The position numbers were made by a program, and so were the translations under genes. From Actinomadura sp. NAK00032 (GTDB taxonomy: Bacteria; Actinomycetota; Actinomycetes; Streptosporangiales; Streptosporangiaceae), in NCBI RefSeq assembly GCF_013364275.1, contig NZ_CP054932.1, positions 6,262,001 through 6,326,000 of the forward strand: 64,000 nucleotides of DNA, given 5' to 3'. The stretch's first letter is position 1; every line of letters starts with the position of its first letter. The notes under the pieces are model-generated. The model worked only from the letters and a program-made list of their open reading frames with translations. It was not told the origin of the DNA and ran no database searches. This document shows, one piece after another, positions 1 through 7,481 of this stretch.

Positions 1-951
1 CCGCGGTGGGTGCACACCCGGATCCAGCCGATCGCGATCCGGGACGTCCTGCACTATCTGGTGGCGTCGGCCGACCTGCCCGCCGAGGTGAGCCGCGGCT
101 TCGACATCGGCGGGCCGGACGTGCTGACCTACGCGGAGATGATGCACCGGTACGCCGCCGTGGCCGGGCTGCGCCGGCGGCTCATCGTCCCGGTCCCGGT
201 GCTGAGCCCGGGGTTGTCGAGCCTGTGGGTGGGCGCCATCACGCCGGTTCCCGGCGGCCTCGCGCGTCCGCTGGTGGAGTCGCTGCGCAACGAGGTCGTG
301 TGCGGCGAGGACGACATCGGCCGGTACGTCCCGCCTCCGCCGGACGGTCCGACCGGTTTCGACCGCTCGGTCGCGCTCGCGCTGCGCCGGGTCCAGCGGG
401 CCGATGTCGCCACGCGCTGGTCATCGGCGAGCGTCCCGGGGGCGCCGAGCGATCCGTTGCCGACGGATCCGGACTGGGCCGGCGGCAGTCTCTACACCGA
501 TGACCGGTCGTGCCGGGCGGACGCCCCGCCGGAGCGGCTGTGGGAGGTCGTCGAGGCGATCGGCGGGGAACGCGGCTGGTACTCCTTCCCGGCCGCCTGG
601 CGGGCCAGGGGCGTCATCGACCGGCTGGTGGGCGGGGTCGGGCTGCGGCGAGGACGCCGGGATCCGCGCCGGCTGCGCATCGGCGAGACAGTGGACTTCT
701 GGCGTGTCGAAGAGATCGAGCCGGGCCGCCTGCTGCGGCTGCGCGCCGAGATGCGGCTCCCCGGCCCGGCCTGGCTGGAGCTGAGGGTGTCGGAGGAGGA
801 CGGTCGCGGCCTGCTGGCGCAGCGGGCGCTGTTCCACCCGCGGGGGCTGGCCGGCCACGCGTACTGGTGGGCGTTCCGGCCGTTCCACGACCGCATCTTC
901 GGAACGATGTGCCGCGGCATCGCCCGCGCGGCCGAGCGGCCCCCGCCATGA
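1..951 (+). CDS. NAD(P)H-binding SDR-like protein with C-terminal DUF2867 (5' truncated)
   Basis: The reading frame is open from base 1, so the N-terminal Rossmann half lies outside the window; 316 residues are visible. The first ~110 residues resemble the end of an atypical short-chain dehydrogenase (RIQPIAIRDVLHYL, then FDIGGPDVLTYAEMM, the usual substrate-side segment of NmrA/complex I NDUFA9-like proteins). The last ~170 residues look like DUF2867, a START/SRPBCC-like fold, with GWYSFPAAWRARG and a GETVDFWRVEEIEPGRLLRL strand region. Such two-domain proteins are common in actinomycetes and their substrate is unknown. The next gene is convergent and ends 11 bp away. Confidence 0.8.
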   Translation, partial: PRWVHTRIQPIAIRDVLHYLVASADLPAEVSRGFDIGGPDVLTYAEMMHRYAAVAGLRRRLIVPVPVLSPGLSSLWVGAITPVPGGLARPLVESLRNEVVCGEDDIGRYVPPPPDGPTGFDRSVALALRRVQRADVATRWSSASVPGAPSDPLPTDPDWAGGSLYTDDRSCRADAPPERLWEVVEAIGGERGWYSFPAAWRARGVIDRLVGGVGLRRGRRDPRRLRIGETVDFWRVEEIEPGRLLRLRAEMRLPGPAWLELRVSEEDGRGLLAQRALFHPRGLAGHAYWWAFRPFHDRIFGTMCRGIARAAERPPP

Positions 952-962
952 GCGGCCGGCGG

Positions 963-1607
963 TCATGAGGCCGGGCTGGTGGCGAGCACGCAGGCGGCGG
1001 GCGGGTCGAGGTCGAGGGTCTCGACCTGGATGTCGGTGAAGCCGGCCTGGGTGAGCATGTCCTGGAGTTCTCGGGCGGCTCGGGCGGTGGTGTCGCTGGT
1101 GGCGCCGGGGCAGCGGGGCTGGCTGACGAGCGCGATGCGCCCCGCCGGACGCAGCAGGCGGCGCAGTTCGCGGAGCCGCTCCACCGGATCGGGCCAGAAC
1201 CCCGCGGAGTTGACGGCCAGGACGGCGTCGAGTGGATCGCCGAAGCCCGGCAGCCGCTCCACGGACGCCTGCGCGAGGTGCACGCGGCCGGCGCGGACGG
1301 CGGCGGCGTTGCGGCGGGCGGCGTGCCGGACCATGGCCCGCGAGTGGTCGATGCCGAACACCTCGCCCCGGGTGGCGCGGCCGGCGAACGCGGCGATGGC
1401 GATGCCGGGGCCGAAGCCGATCTCGAGTACCCGGTCGGTGGGCCGCACGTCCAGCAGCGACACCGCCCACAGGTTGCGCCGCCGGTTGGAGGGGCGCAGG
1501 GCGAACATCCAGCCGTTCGCCCATCCGACCAGGCCCCGGGGCCGGCGGGCCTGGCCCACCAGATATCCGATCGCGCGCTGCTTGAGAGAGGTACCTGCGG
1601 TCTGCAT
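963..1607 (-). CDS. class I SAM-dependent methyltransferase
   Basis: This 214-residue protein has a Rossmann SAM-binding motif (VLEIGFGPGIAIAAFAG, residues ~59-75) and an acidic residue after strand 2 (FGIDHSRAM). The C-terminal half has the UbiE/Methyltransf_11 type layout (LRELRRLLRPAGRIALVSQP). The methyl acceptor cannot be told. It is divergent from a MerR regulator, and a 22-bp inverted repeat lies between the two starts, so the pair is probably co-regulated. The ATG at 1607 has no strong Shine-Dalgarno sequence. Confidence 0.8.
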   Translation of the reverse strand: MQTAGTSLKQRAIGYLVGQARRPRGLVGWANGWMFALRPSNRRRNLWAVSLLDVRPTDRVLEIGFGPGIAIAAFAGRATRGEVFGIDHSRAMVRHAARRNAAAVRAGRVHLAQASVERLPGFGDPLDAVLAVNSAGFWPDPVERLRELRRLLRPAGRIALVSQPRCPGATSDTTARAARELQDMLTQAGFTDIQVETLDLDPPAACVLATSPAS

Positions 1608-1621
1608 GATCGCCAGTCAAC

Positions 1622-1643
1622 GACTTCAAGTACGCTTGAAGTC
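1622..1643. promoter_or_regulatory. MerR-type operator between divergent genes
   Basis: Perfect 9-bp arms (GACTTCAAG / CTTGAAGTC) surround a 4-bp centre. Dyads of the form CTTCAAG-N-CTTGAAG are typical of MerR/SoxR-family operators. It ends 2 bp before the ATG of the MerR gene and 15 bp upstream of the methyltransferase start. It could therefore control both directions, and the MerR message may be leaderless. Confidence 0.7.
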
Positions 1644-1645
1644 AA

Positions 1646-2107
1646 ATGAGCGAGCAGCTGACGATCGGGGAGCTGGCGGAACGCACCGGCATCGCCGCGT
1701 CCGCGCTGCGCTACTGGGAGGAACTCGGCCTGCTGCCGGCACCGGCCCGGGTCTCAGGCCGGCGGCGGTATCCGCCGACGGCGGTCGGCCTCGTCGCTGT
1801 GGTCGTGGCGCTGCAGAACGTCGGCTTCACGCTGCGGGAGGTCAAGGCGTTCCTCGCGTCCCGCCCGCCGCCTGGCGACGCCCGGCGGGAGATGTACCGG
1901 CGCAAGCTCACCGAACTGGATCAACGCATCGCCCAGGCCCAGGCCGCGCGCACCGCCATCGCCCACGGCCTGGCCTGCCCGCACGAGGACATCTCCGAGT
2001 GCCCCAACTTCACCACCGGCGCCGCGGCGCTCCTGGCGGGGTCCTCTCTCCAAGAGGCCCACGACGCGGCTCACGACGCGGCTGACGACGAGGCCCATCC
2101 GCACTGA
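1646..2107 (+). CDS. MerR family transcriptional regulator
   Basis: The 153-residue protein has an N-terminal winged helix-turn-helix (IGELAERTGIAASALRYWEELGLL, residues 7-30, the MerR signature), a wing (RRYPPTAV) and a dimerisation helix (residues ~75-107). Cys111 and Cys119 lie in a CPHEDISECP segment just after that helix, where effector-sensing MerR proteins place ligands; the spacing is not the four-Cys Fe-S pattern of SoxR. The tail is rich in His, Asp and Ala. The operator dyad at 1622-1643 abuts its start, and the divergent methyltransferase is the obvious target. Confidence 0.9.
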   Translation: MSEQLTIGELAERTGIAASALRYWEELGLLPAPARVSGRRRYPPTAVGLVAVVVALQNVGFTLREVKAFLASRPPPGDARREMYRRKLTELDQRIAQAQAARTAIAHGLACPHEDISECPNFTTGAAALLAGSSLQEAHDAAHDAADDEAHPH

Positions 2108-2149
2108 CCTCGCCGTCGAGATAAGCGGCCTCGCTTCTCGTCCTCGCGA

Positions 2150-2740
2150 TCACGCGGGGCCCGATCTGGGGGCCATCCCGGTGAAGACGGCCCGGAGGAC
2201 GTGGTCGATATAGGCGTCCGTCAGAGGTTCCCCGGTGATCAGCAGGCGGAAGAACAGCGGGCCCGACAGGATCTCCATGGCGAGGTCCAGGTCGACGTCG
2301 TGGTCGATCTGCCCCTGCTCTTTCGCGGCCCGGAGGCGGGCCACCGTGTCGGCGGTCTGGGGCTGGATGAACCGCCGGTTGAGCGCGTCGGCGACCTCGG
2401 GGTCGTGCTGGGCCTCGCCGATGAGGTCCCGGAACAGCGGGCCCCACGGGGGCCGGCCGAGGAGGTCGGCGGCCCTGGTCATCACATCGCGCAGGTCGGC
2501 GACGATGTCGCCGGTGTCGGCATGGTCCAGGCCCGCGGTGTTGAGGCTGAGCACCGCGTCCAGGAACAGCAGGCCCCGGGAGGGCCAGCGCCGGTAGATG
2601 GTGTGCTTGCTGACGCCGGCCCGGGCCGCGACGGCCTCGATGCTGAGCTTGGCGTAGCCGGACTCGCCGGCCAGGTCGAGCGCGGTCCGCATGATCGCCT
2701 CGGTCCGGCCGGCGGCGCGGGCGGCGCGCTGATCGGTCAT
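2150..2740 (-). CDS. TetR/AcrR family transcriptional regulator
   Basis: The 196-residue protein has an N-terminal TetR helix-turn-helix (SIEAVAARAGVSKHTIYRRWPSR, residues ~33-55). Its C-terminal domain resembles the TetR_C set with WGPLFRDLIGEAQHDPEVADALNRRF, common in one-component repressors of efflux genes. It lies downstream of an MFS exporter on the same strand, separated by a 102-bp gap. That gap carries a 16-bp palindrome, suggesting its own promoter and autoregulation. It is one of two TetR genes flanking the exporter. Confidence 0.9.
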   Translation of the reverse strand: MTDQRAARAAGRTEAIMRTALDLAGESGYAKLSIEAVAARAGVSKHTIYRRWPSRGLLFLDAVLSLNTAGLDHADTGDIVADLRDVMTRAADLLGRPPWGPLFRDLIGEAQHDPEVADALNRRFIQPQTADTVARLRAAKEQGQIDHDVDLDLAMEILSGPLFFRLLITGEPLTDAYIDHVLRAVFTGMAPRSGPA

Positions 2741-2764
2741 GCCGCCACCCTACCGCACTGACTG

Positions 2765-2780
2765 CACGGCACGTGCCGTG
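2765..2780. promoter_or_regulatory. Perfect 16-bp palindrome, probable TetR operator
   Basis: CACGGCACGTGCCGTG is fully self-complementary. It lies 25 bp upstream of the TetR start at 2740 and downstream of the MFS stop, the expected place for an autoregulatory operator. No other function is evident. Confidence 0.5.
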
Positions 2781-2842
2781 TTGACCCGAGCACCCCTTCC
2801 CGATCCGCACCGACACGGGTGTGGTCCGCGGTCCCACCGTTC

Positions 2843-4375
2843 TCAGTGGTCTTCGGGCCGGGTGTCGAGGCGCTGTCCGCGCAGCAGGAACCAGGCCGCG
2901 ACGGCGGCGGCCAGCAGGACCGCCGCTCCGGCGCCGGAGGCGATGGCCAGTCCGTCGACGAAGGACTGGCGGGCGGCGTCCAAGAGCTGCGAAGCGGCCT
3001 CCGGGGGCAGCTGCTCGGCGGCGTCGACGGCACCGCCCAGCGACTCGCGGGCGGCGGGCGGAGTCCCCGGCGGCCCGGCGAAGTCCCGGTAGACGCCGGT
3101 CACCACGGACCCGAGCAGCGCGATGCCGAGGGCGGCGCCGAGTTCGTAGGCCGTCTCGGACACCGCGGACGCGGCACCCGCCTCCTCTTTGGGGGCGCTG
3201 GAGAGGATCACGTCGGCGGTGACGGTGAACGAGAACCCGGCACCGAGGCCGACGACCAGCAACGCGCCGCCGAGCAGGGGGTAGCCGGTGGACTCGCCGA
3301 TGGCGGTGAGCGCGGCGAGCGCCAGGCCGATGGCGGCCAGCCCGCCCGACACCACGGCGCGGACGGACAGCCGCCGGGCCGCGCGCCCGGCGACCAGCCC
3401 CGCCGCCACCGCGCCGACGGCGGCGGGCAGCTCGGCCAGGCCGGCCTCGAACGGGGGCCTGCCCTGCACCAGCTGCAGGTACTGGGAGAGGAAGAAGACC
3501 AGTCCGGACAGTCCGAGGACGGTCATCAGGTCGGCCACGACCGCGCCGCTGAAGCCGCGGCTGCGGAAGAGCCGCAGGTCCAGCAGCGGGACCGGCAGCG
3601 CCCGCTGGCGGCGGACGAATCCGTACAGGGCGGCGGCGCCGAGCAGGCCCGCCGCGAGCGGGCCCCCTCCGAAGCCGTGCGCGGCGGCCTCCTTGACCGC
3701 GTACACGGCACCGCCCATGCCGACCAGCGACAGCACGACGCTGACCGGGTCCCACGGGCCGGCGCCGGGGTTGCGCGACTCCGGCAGCAGCCTCGCGCCG
3801 ACCAGGACCAGGACGGCCATCACCGGCAGGTTGATCAGGAAGACCGACCCCCACCAGAAGTGCTCCAGCAGCAGGCCGCCCACGATCGGGCCGACCGCCA
3901 TGCCGGCGGAGGCGGCCGCCCCCCAGATGCCGATGGCGAGGCTGCGCTCGCGCGGGTCGTGGAAGAGGTTGCGGATCAGGGCGAGGGTGGCGGGCATCAG
4001 GGTGGCGCCGGCGACGCCGAGCAGCGCGCGAGCCGCGATCATCAGTTCGGGGGTCGCCGCGTAGGCGTTGAGCACCGATATCGCGCCGAAGGCCGTGGCG
4101 CCGATCAGCAGGATGCGCTTGCGGCCGATGCGGTCGCCGAGGCTGCCCATGGACACCAGCAGGCCGGCGATCACGAAGGAGTAGACGTCGCCGATCCACA
4201 GCAGCTGGGTGCCGGAGGGCCGCAGGTCCTCACTGAGGTAGGGGGTCGCCAGGCCGAGGACGGTCACGTCGACGGCCACCAGCAGCACGGCCAGGACGAG
4301 AACGGCGAGCGCCGCCCAGCGACCGGGGCGCTTCACCGCCTCGGACGCGCCGGGCGGCCGCAGCGTCCCGGTCAC
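2843..4375 (-). CDS. MFS transporter, DHA2 (14-TM) drug efflux family
   Basis: The 510-residue integral membrane protein starts at a GTG that overlaps the upstream TetR stop (GTGA), so the two are translationally coupled. The first helix carries the family pattern (VLVAVDVTVLGLATPYL). The A-loop motif is GSLGDRIGRKRILLIG and the motif C region is GVAGATLMPATLALIRN. Length and helix count fit the EmrB/QacA-type 14-helix proton antiporters, which expel hydrophobic or cationic drugs. The flanking TetR genes suggest drug-inducible expression. The substrate is unknown. Confidence 0.9.
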   Translation of the reverse strand: MTGTLRPPGASEAVKRPGRWAALAVLVLAVLLVAVDVTVLGLATPYLSEDLRPSGTQLLWIGDVYSFVIAGLLVSMGSLGDRIGRKRILLIGATAFGAISVLNAYAATPELMIAARALLGVAGATLMPATLALIRNLFHDPRERSLAIGIWGAAASAGMAVGPIVGGLLLEHFWWGSVFLINLPVMAVLVLVGARLLPESRNPGAGPWDPVSVVLSLVGMGGAVYAVKEAAAHGFGGGPLAAGLLGAAALYGFVRRQRALPVPLLDLRLFRSRGFSGAVVADLMTVLGLSGLVFFLSQYLQLVQGRPPFEAGLAELPAAVGAVAAGLVAGRAARRLSVRAVVSGGLAAIGLALAALTAIGESTGYPLLGGALLVVGLGAGFSFTVTADVILSSAPKEEAGAASAVSETAYELGAALGIALLGSVVTGVYRDFAGPPGTPPAARESLGGAVDAAEQLPPEAASQLLDAARQSFVDGLAIASGAGAAVLLAAAVAAWFLLRGQRLDTRPEDH

Positions 4376-4923
4376 GGTCGCTCCTTCCGGGCGGCGCCGC
4401 CGAGCAGCAGTTCGACGATCATGTAGGTGATGTCGTTGCGGGCCACGCGGCCCTCGGTCACCGCCCAGGCGCCGGAGGCCAGCAGGCCGTAGAGCGCCTC
4501 GGTGAGCCAGGCCGGGCTCAGGTCGAGCCGGAACTCGCCGTCCTCCTGGCCGCGCCGGAACAGCGCGGTCAGCCGGGCGTCGACGCGGGCCCAGCCCTGG
4601 TTCATCTCCTCGCCCTCGAAGAGCTGGTTCTCGGTGTAGAGGAAGGCGAGCAGGCCGGCGGAGGGCTCGATCTCGCGGACCAGGCGGCGCACGGCGCCGG
4701 CCGCCGGCCCCTCGTCCAGGCGCGCCGCCGCCAGGGCCGCCTCGCACTCGGCGATGCCGTGCGCCTCCAGGGAGCGGATGAGCGCGTCCCGCCCCGGGAA
4801 GTGGCGGTTCAGCGTCGCCCGGCTGATCCCGGCGGCCCGCGCGACCTCGTCCATGGTCGCGGTGGCCTTCCGGGTCAGCAGGGCCGCAGCGGTGCGCAGC
4901 ACGTGGTCGCGATCGACAGCCAT
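4372..4923 (-). CDS. TetR family regulator of the adjacent MFS exporter
   Basis: The TetR helix-turn-helix is ATMDEVARAAGISRATLNRHFPGRD, and the C-terminal domain resembles efflux regulators. The in-frame ATG at 4923 (183 residues) is preferred to the upstream ATG at 4950, because the latter falls inside a 30-bp inverted repeat that is clearly an operator. The stop overlaps the GTG start of the MFS gene, giving a TetR-MFS operon. Autorepression through the upstream dyad and relief by an exported drug is the likely circuit, which is an inference. Confidence 0.87.
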   Translation of the reverse strand: MAVDRDHVLRTAAALLTRKATATMDEVARAAGISRATLNRHFPGRDALIRSLEAHGIAECEAALAAARLDEGPAAGAVRRLVREIEPSAGLLAFLYTENQLFEGEEMNQGWARVDARLTALFRRGQEDGEFRLDLSPAWLTEALYGLLASGAWAVTEGRVARNDITYMIVELLLGGAARKERP

Positions 4924-4936
4924 GAGACGAACATAT

Positions 4937-4966
4937 GCCATATGAGACACTGATGTCTCATATGGC
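4937..4966. promoter_or_regulatory. Long perfect inverted repeat, TetR operator
   Basis: Perfect 13-bp arms (GCCATATGAGACA / TGTCTCATATGGC) flank a 4-bp centre. The AT-rich dyad stands out in very GC-rich DNA and lies 14 bp upstream of the chosen TetR start. It resembles TetR-family operators in length and symmetry and would control the TetR-MFS operon. Confidence 0.8.
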
Positions 4967-5080
4967 GCGTCGAAAGCTCAACGAGGTCGCGATGGCTTGC
5001 GGGAAGACCTCCCGTAGCGCGGGACGGGGGCAACGCGGATCCGGCGACCGTTCACGGCCGGTCACGTCGCCCCCGCGCCG

Positions 5081-5590
5081 TCAGGCTCCCGCGGTCCGCT
5101 TGGGCAGCTTCCAGCCGGGGCGGGGGAAGTGGCACGTGTAGCCGTTCGGGTACTTCTGCAGGTAGTCCTGGTGCTCGGGCTCGGCTTCCCAGAAGTCGCC
5201 GGCCGCCGTCACCTCGGTGACGACCTTGCCCGGCCACAGGCCGGAGGCGTCGACGTCGGCGATGGTGTCCTCGGCGACCTTCCGCTGCTCGTCGGAGGTG
5301 TAGAAGATCGCGGAGCGGTAGCTCGTGCCGATGTCGTTGCCCTGCCGGTCCACGGTCGTGGGGTCGTGGATCTGGAAGAAGAACTCCAGCAGCGCCCGGA
5401 AGTCGGTCTGGTCGGGGTCGTAGAGGACCTCGATGGTCTCGGCGTGCGTCCCGTGGTCGCGGTAGGTGGCGTTGGGCACGTCTCCCCCGCTGTAGCCGAC
5501 CCGCGTGGAGACCACCCCGGGCTCCCGGCGGAACAGCTCTTCCATCCCCCAGAAACAGCCGCCCGCGAGCAGTGCCCTCTCGGTTGCCAT
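5081..5590 (-). CDS. msrA: Peptide-methionine (S)-S-oxide reductase
   Basis: This 169-residue cytosolic protein reduces methionine-S-sulfoxide in proteins and free Met. The signature GGCFWGMEELF places the catalytic Cys at residue 12. Later conserved segments are VGYSGG, YRDHGTHAETIEVLYDP, GTSYRSAIF and EAEPEHQDYLQKYPNGYTCHFPRP. Length is usual for the family. It is monocistronic. The stereo-complementary msrB lies at 26.3 kb. Confidence 0.96.
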   Translation of the reverse strand: MATERALLAGGCFWGMEELFRREPGVVSTRVGYSGGDVPNATYRDHGTHAETIEVLYDPDQTDFRALLEFFFQIHDPTTVDRQGNDIGTSYRSAIFYTSDEQRKVAEDTIADVDASGLWPGKVVTEVTAAGDFWEAEPEHQDYLQKYPNGYTCHFPRPGWKLPKRTAGA

Positions 5591-5958
5591 GTTCTCCGTC
5601 CCCCCTCGTGTCCTTCGTCGGTGAGTACAGCAGGCCCCGCATCGGCCTTATTCCATGGTGCCGCCGAGCAGCCCCCGAGGGGAGGCTCCGCGTGCCGGCG
5701 ACCGATCGGCCCTCAGGATTCTGTCTTCTTCCTCCTTGCGGCAAGGTGGCGAGGGTGCCTCGGGGGCGCCTCCGCGACCGTCCTGTGCGACGACTACGTA
5801 GTGGACGCCAATACGCGAACACGCCGTACGTCGCCTGCCCCACGCGCTGCTTCGCGCTAACTTGATCAACCCTTGGCGGAAGGCTCTTTTGCCGGGTTCG
5901 GGACGAGGGAACCGTGATCGGTACACGGTCGGTGACGTCACCATTCCTCAGAGGCTTG
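5591..5958. other. Intergenic region with two short palindromes
   Basis: No credible gene is seen here. It lies between the divergent msrA and DUF2776 genes and should hold both promoters. Two small dyads are visible: CCTTGCGGCAAGG at 5734-5746, and the perfect 12-bp palindrome GGTGACGTCACC at 5931-5942, which ends 16 bp before the DUF2776 start and may be an operator. Small open frames here have no homology that I recognise. Confidence 0.4.
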
Positions 5959-7029
5959 ATGAACTATAAGATCAGCGTCCTGTTCCGGGCGATACCGGTG
6001 CTCATGGGTGCCGTCTCGGCGGGGCTGGGCGGATACGTGCTCGCGCACGCGTCCGATCCGAGCGCGCGCGTCGCGGGCCTGGTGCTCATCTCGCTGGCGG
6101 CCATCTGCCTCTGCCTGTTCGCCACCGCCGCCACGATCATCAGGCAGCTCATCGGCCGGTACACCGCGCTGGACCGGCTGCTCTACCCGGTGTTCGGGTT
6201 CGCGGTCACCTGCGCCCCGACGGGTTACGGGCTGTACCTGCGCACCGGCCCCGAGACGTCGCCGCCCGACTTCGTCGCCGGGCATGTGATCTTCGGTGTC
6301 GGCATGGTCTGCGCGTGCGTCTCCTGCGTCGCCACGGTCTCCACCCGGTTCCTCCTGATCAGCGAGAACTCGGCACTGCCCGAGGGGTCACCGCCCCGCT
6401 CGCCGGCGCCGTTCGGCCCGCTCCCCGTACGGATCCTGACGACGCTCCCGGTGCTCGCGGCCCTCGCCACCTGGGCGTGGGCCTTCGTCCTGCTGGCGGG
6501 CGGGGGCGGCGGAGCCCCGGCCGGACGGTTCACCGCCGGACACGTGATGAGCGGTCTGGCGCTCGTCTGCTCCTGCCTCATCGGGCTGGTGGCCAGCATC
6601 CTGCGGCAGATCCAGAACACCTACACCCGGCGCGAGCGCACTCTGTGGCCGGGGGCGGCCGCCGCGCTGGGCGCCATCGGCATCGCGTGGGCTCTGATCG
6701 TCATCGCCGTGCACACCCGGTCCACCCAGTTGGCCGCCGCCTACGTGCTGATCGGCCTGGGGCTCATCTGCTGGAGCATCCTCAGCAAGGTGCTGCTGCT
6801 CGCGCTCGTCTGGCGGCGCGATGCCCCCTTGGCGAACCGGGTCCCCCTGATCCCGGTCGGTACGGCCCTGCTCTGCCTGTTCCTCTCGGCGTTCCTCTTC
6901 GAGTCCGCCGACCCCGCGGTGATCGTCTCGGCCCGCGTCCTGGTCGGTCTCGGCTGCATCTGCTTCTCGCTGTTCTCCATCGTCTCCATCCTGGAGAGCG
7001 GAACCAGCGGCGCGGCAGAGGACGACTGA
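5959..7029 (+). CDS. YhiM-like inner-membrane protein (DUF2776)
   Basis: The 356-residue polytopic membrane protein has about ten hydrophobic helices. It closely resembles the family of Escherichia coli YhiM (phrases such as LISLAAICLCLFATAATIIRQL, FVAGHVIFGVGM and SIVSILESGTS), known to me from enterobacteria and linked there to acid/osmotic phenotypes; its biochemical role is undefined. A pattern A-x2-V-x2-G-L-x2-I-C-x2-L recurs about five times (near residues 35, 105, 200, 265, 330), indicating internal repeats. The ATG at 5959 follows GAGG and starts the conserved part; an in-frame ATG at 5914 is less likely. It is monocistronic. Confidence 0.8.
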   Translation: MNYKISVLFRAIPVLMGAVSAGLGGYVLAHASDPSARVAGLVLISLAAICLCLFATAATIIRQLIGRYTALDRLLYPVFGFAVTCAPTGYGLYLRTGPETSPPDFVAGHVIFGVGMVCACVSCVATVSTRFLLISENSALPEGSPPRSPAPFGPLPVRILTTLPVLAALATWAWAFVLLAGGGGGAPAGRFTAGHVMSGLALVCSCLIGLVASILRQIQNTYTRRERTLWPGAAAALGAIGIAWALIVIAVHTRSTQLAAAYVLIGLGLICWSILSKVLLLALVWRRDAPLANRVPLIPVGTALLCLFLSAFLFESADPAVIVSARVLVGLGCICFSLFSIVSILESGTSGAAEDD

Positions 7030-7481
7030 GACGGGCCGGCGAGAGGCGGTTCCGAGAAGGCTCCGTCATATTCTTGCAGTTTCGAACTAAAACGCTCACG
7101 CGGACCGCGCTCGCCCGGATGAACGGGGAGGCGCAGCTCTGCACGTGCGGACGGTGGCGCGTCGTCCCGATCTCCACGCCGCGGCCGGGGACGGTGGCAC
7201 GGGCGCTCCCGGCGGGTTCCCCGGAGGGCGGCGGGCGGCCCCGGGGTAGGGGATCTGCGCGCCCACCGCCCGGCCTGGAGGCGGATCGGTCGGCGGTCAG
7301 CAGGTGTACGAGAGGAGCGGCTCGACCATGGTCGAGGTGCTTTCGCGAACCGGGGTGGTGCCGCCATTGAGCCACCTTCGATCAGGTCCTGTCAATATCG
7401 CTCATATAACGACATCGTGACTGCCAAGGGGGCGCCATGAATCCGGTCCAGCACCGAACGGTGTGAGGGAAACTGATCCGG
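7030..7481. other. 450-bp convergent intergenic region
   Basis: This lies between the ends of the DUF2776 gene and the DeoR gene. It has a perfect 16-bp palindrome (CTCGACCATGGTCGAG, 7321-7336) and an unusually AT-rich patch at ~7390-7420. Two micro-ORFs have plausible ribosome sites: 7328-7420 (30 codons, AGAGGAG upstream) and 7437-7466 (9 codons, AAGGGGG upstream). Neither is similar to anything I know, and chance is a fair explanation. Confidence 0.3.

Noticed and set aside
2010..4199. 729-codon minus-strand open frame overlapping the MFS gene
   Set aside because: Its translation is Arg/Pro/Gly-rich low complexity without domains. It is an alternate frame of the MFS and TetR genes in GC-rich DNA.
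4924..4950. N-terminal extension of the TetR protein from the ATG at 4950
   Set aside because: The bases are half of a perfect 30-bp inverted repeat, which is better explained as an operator. The TetR domain does not need the extra residues.
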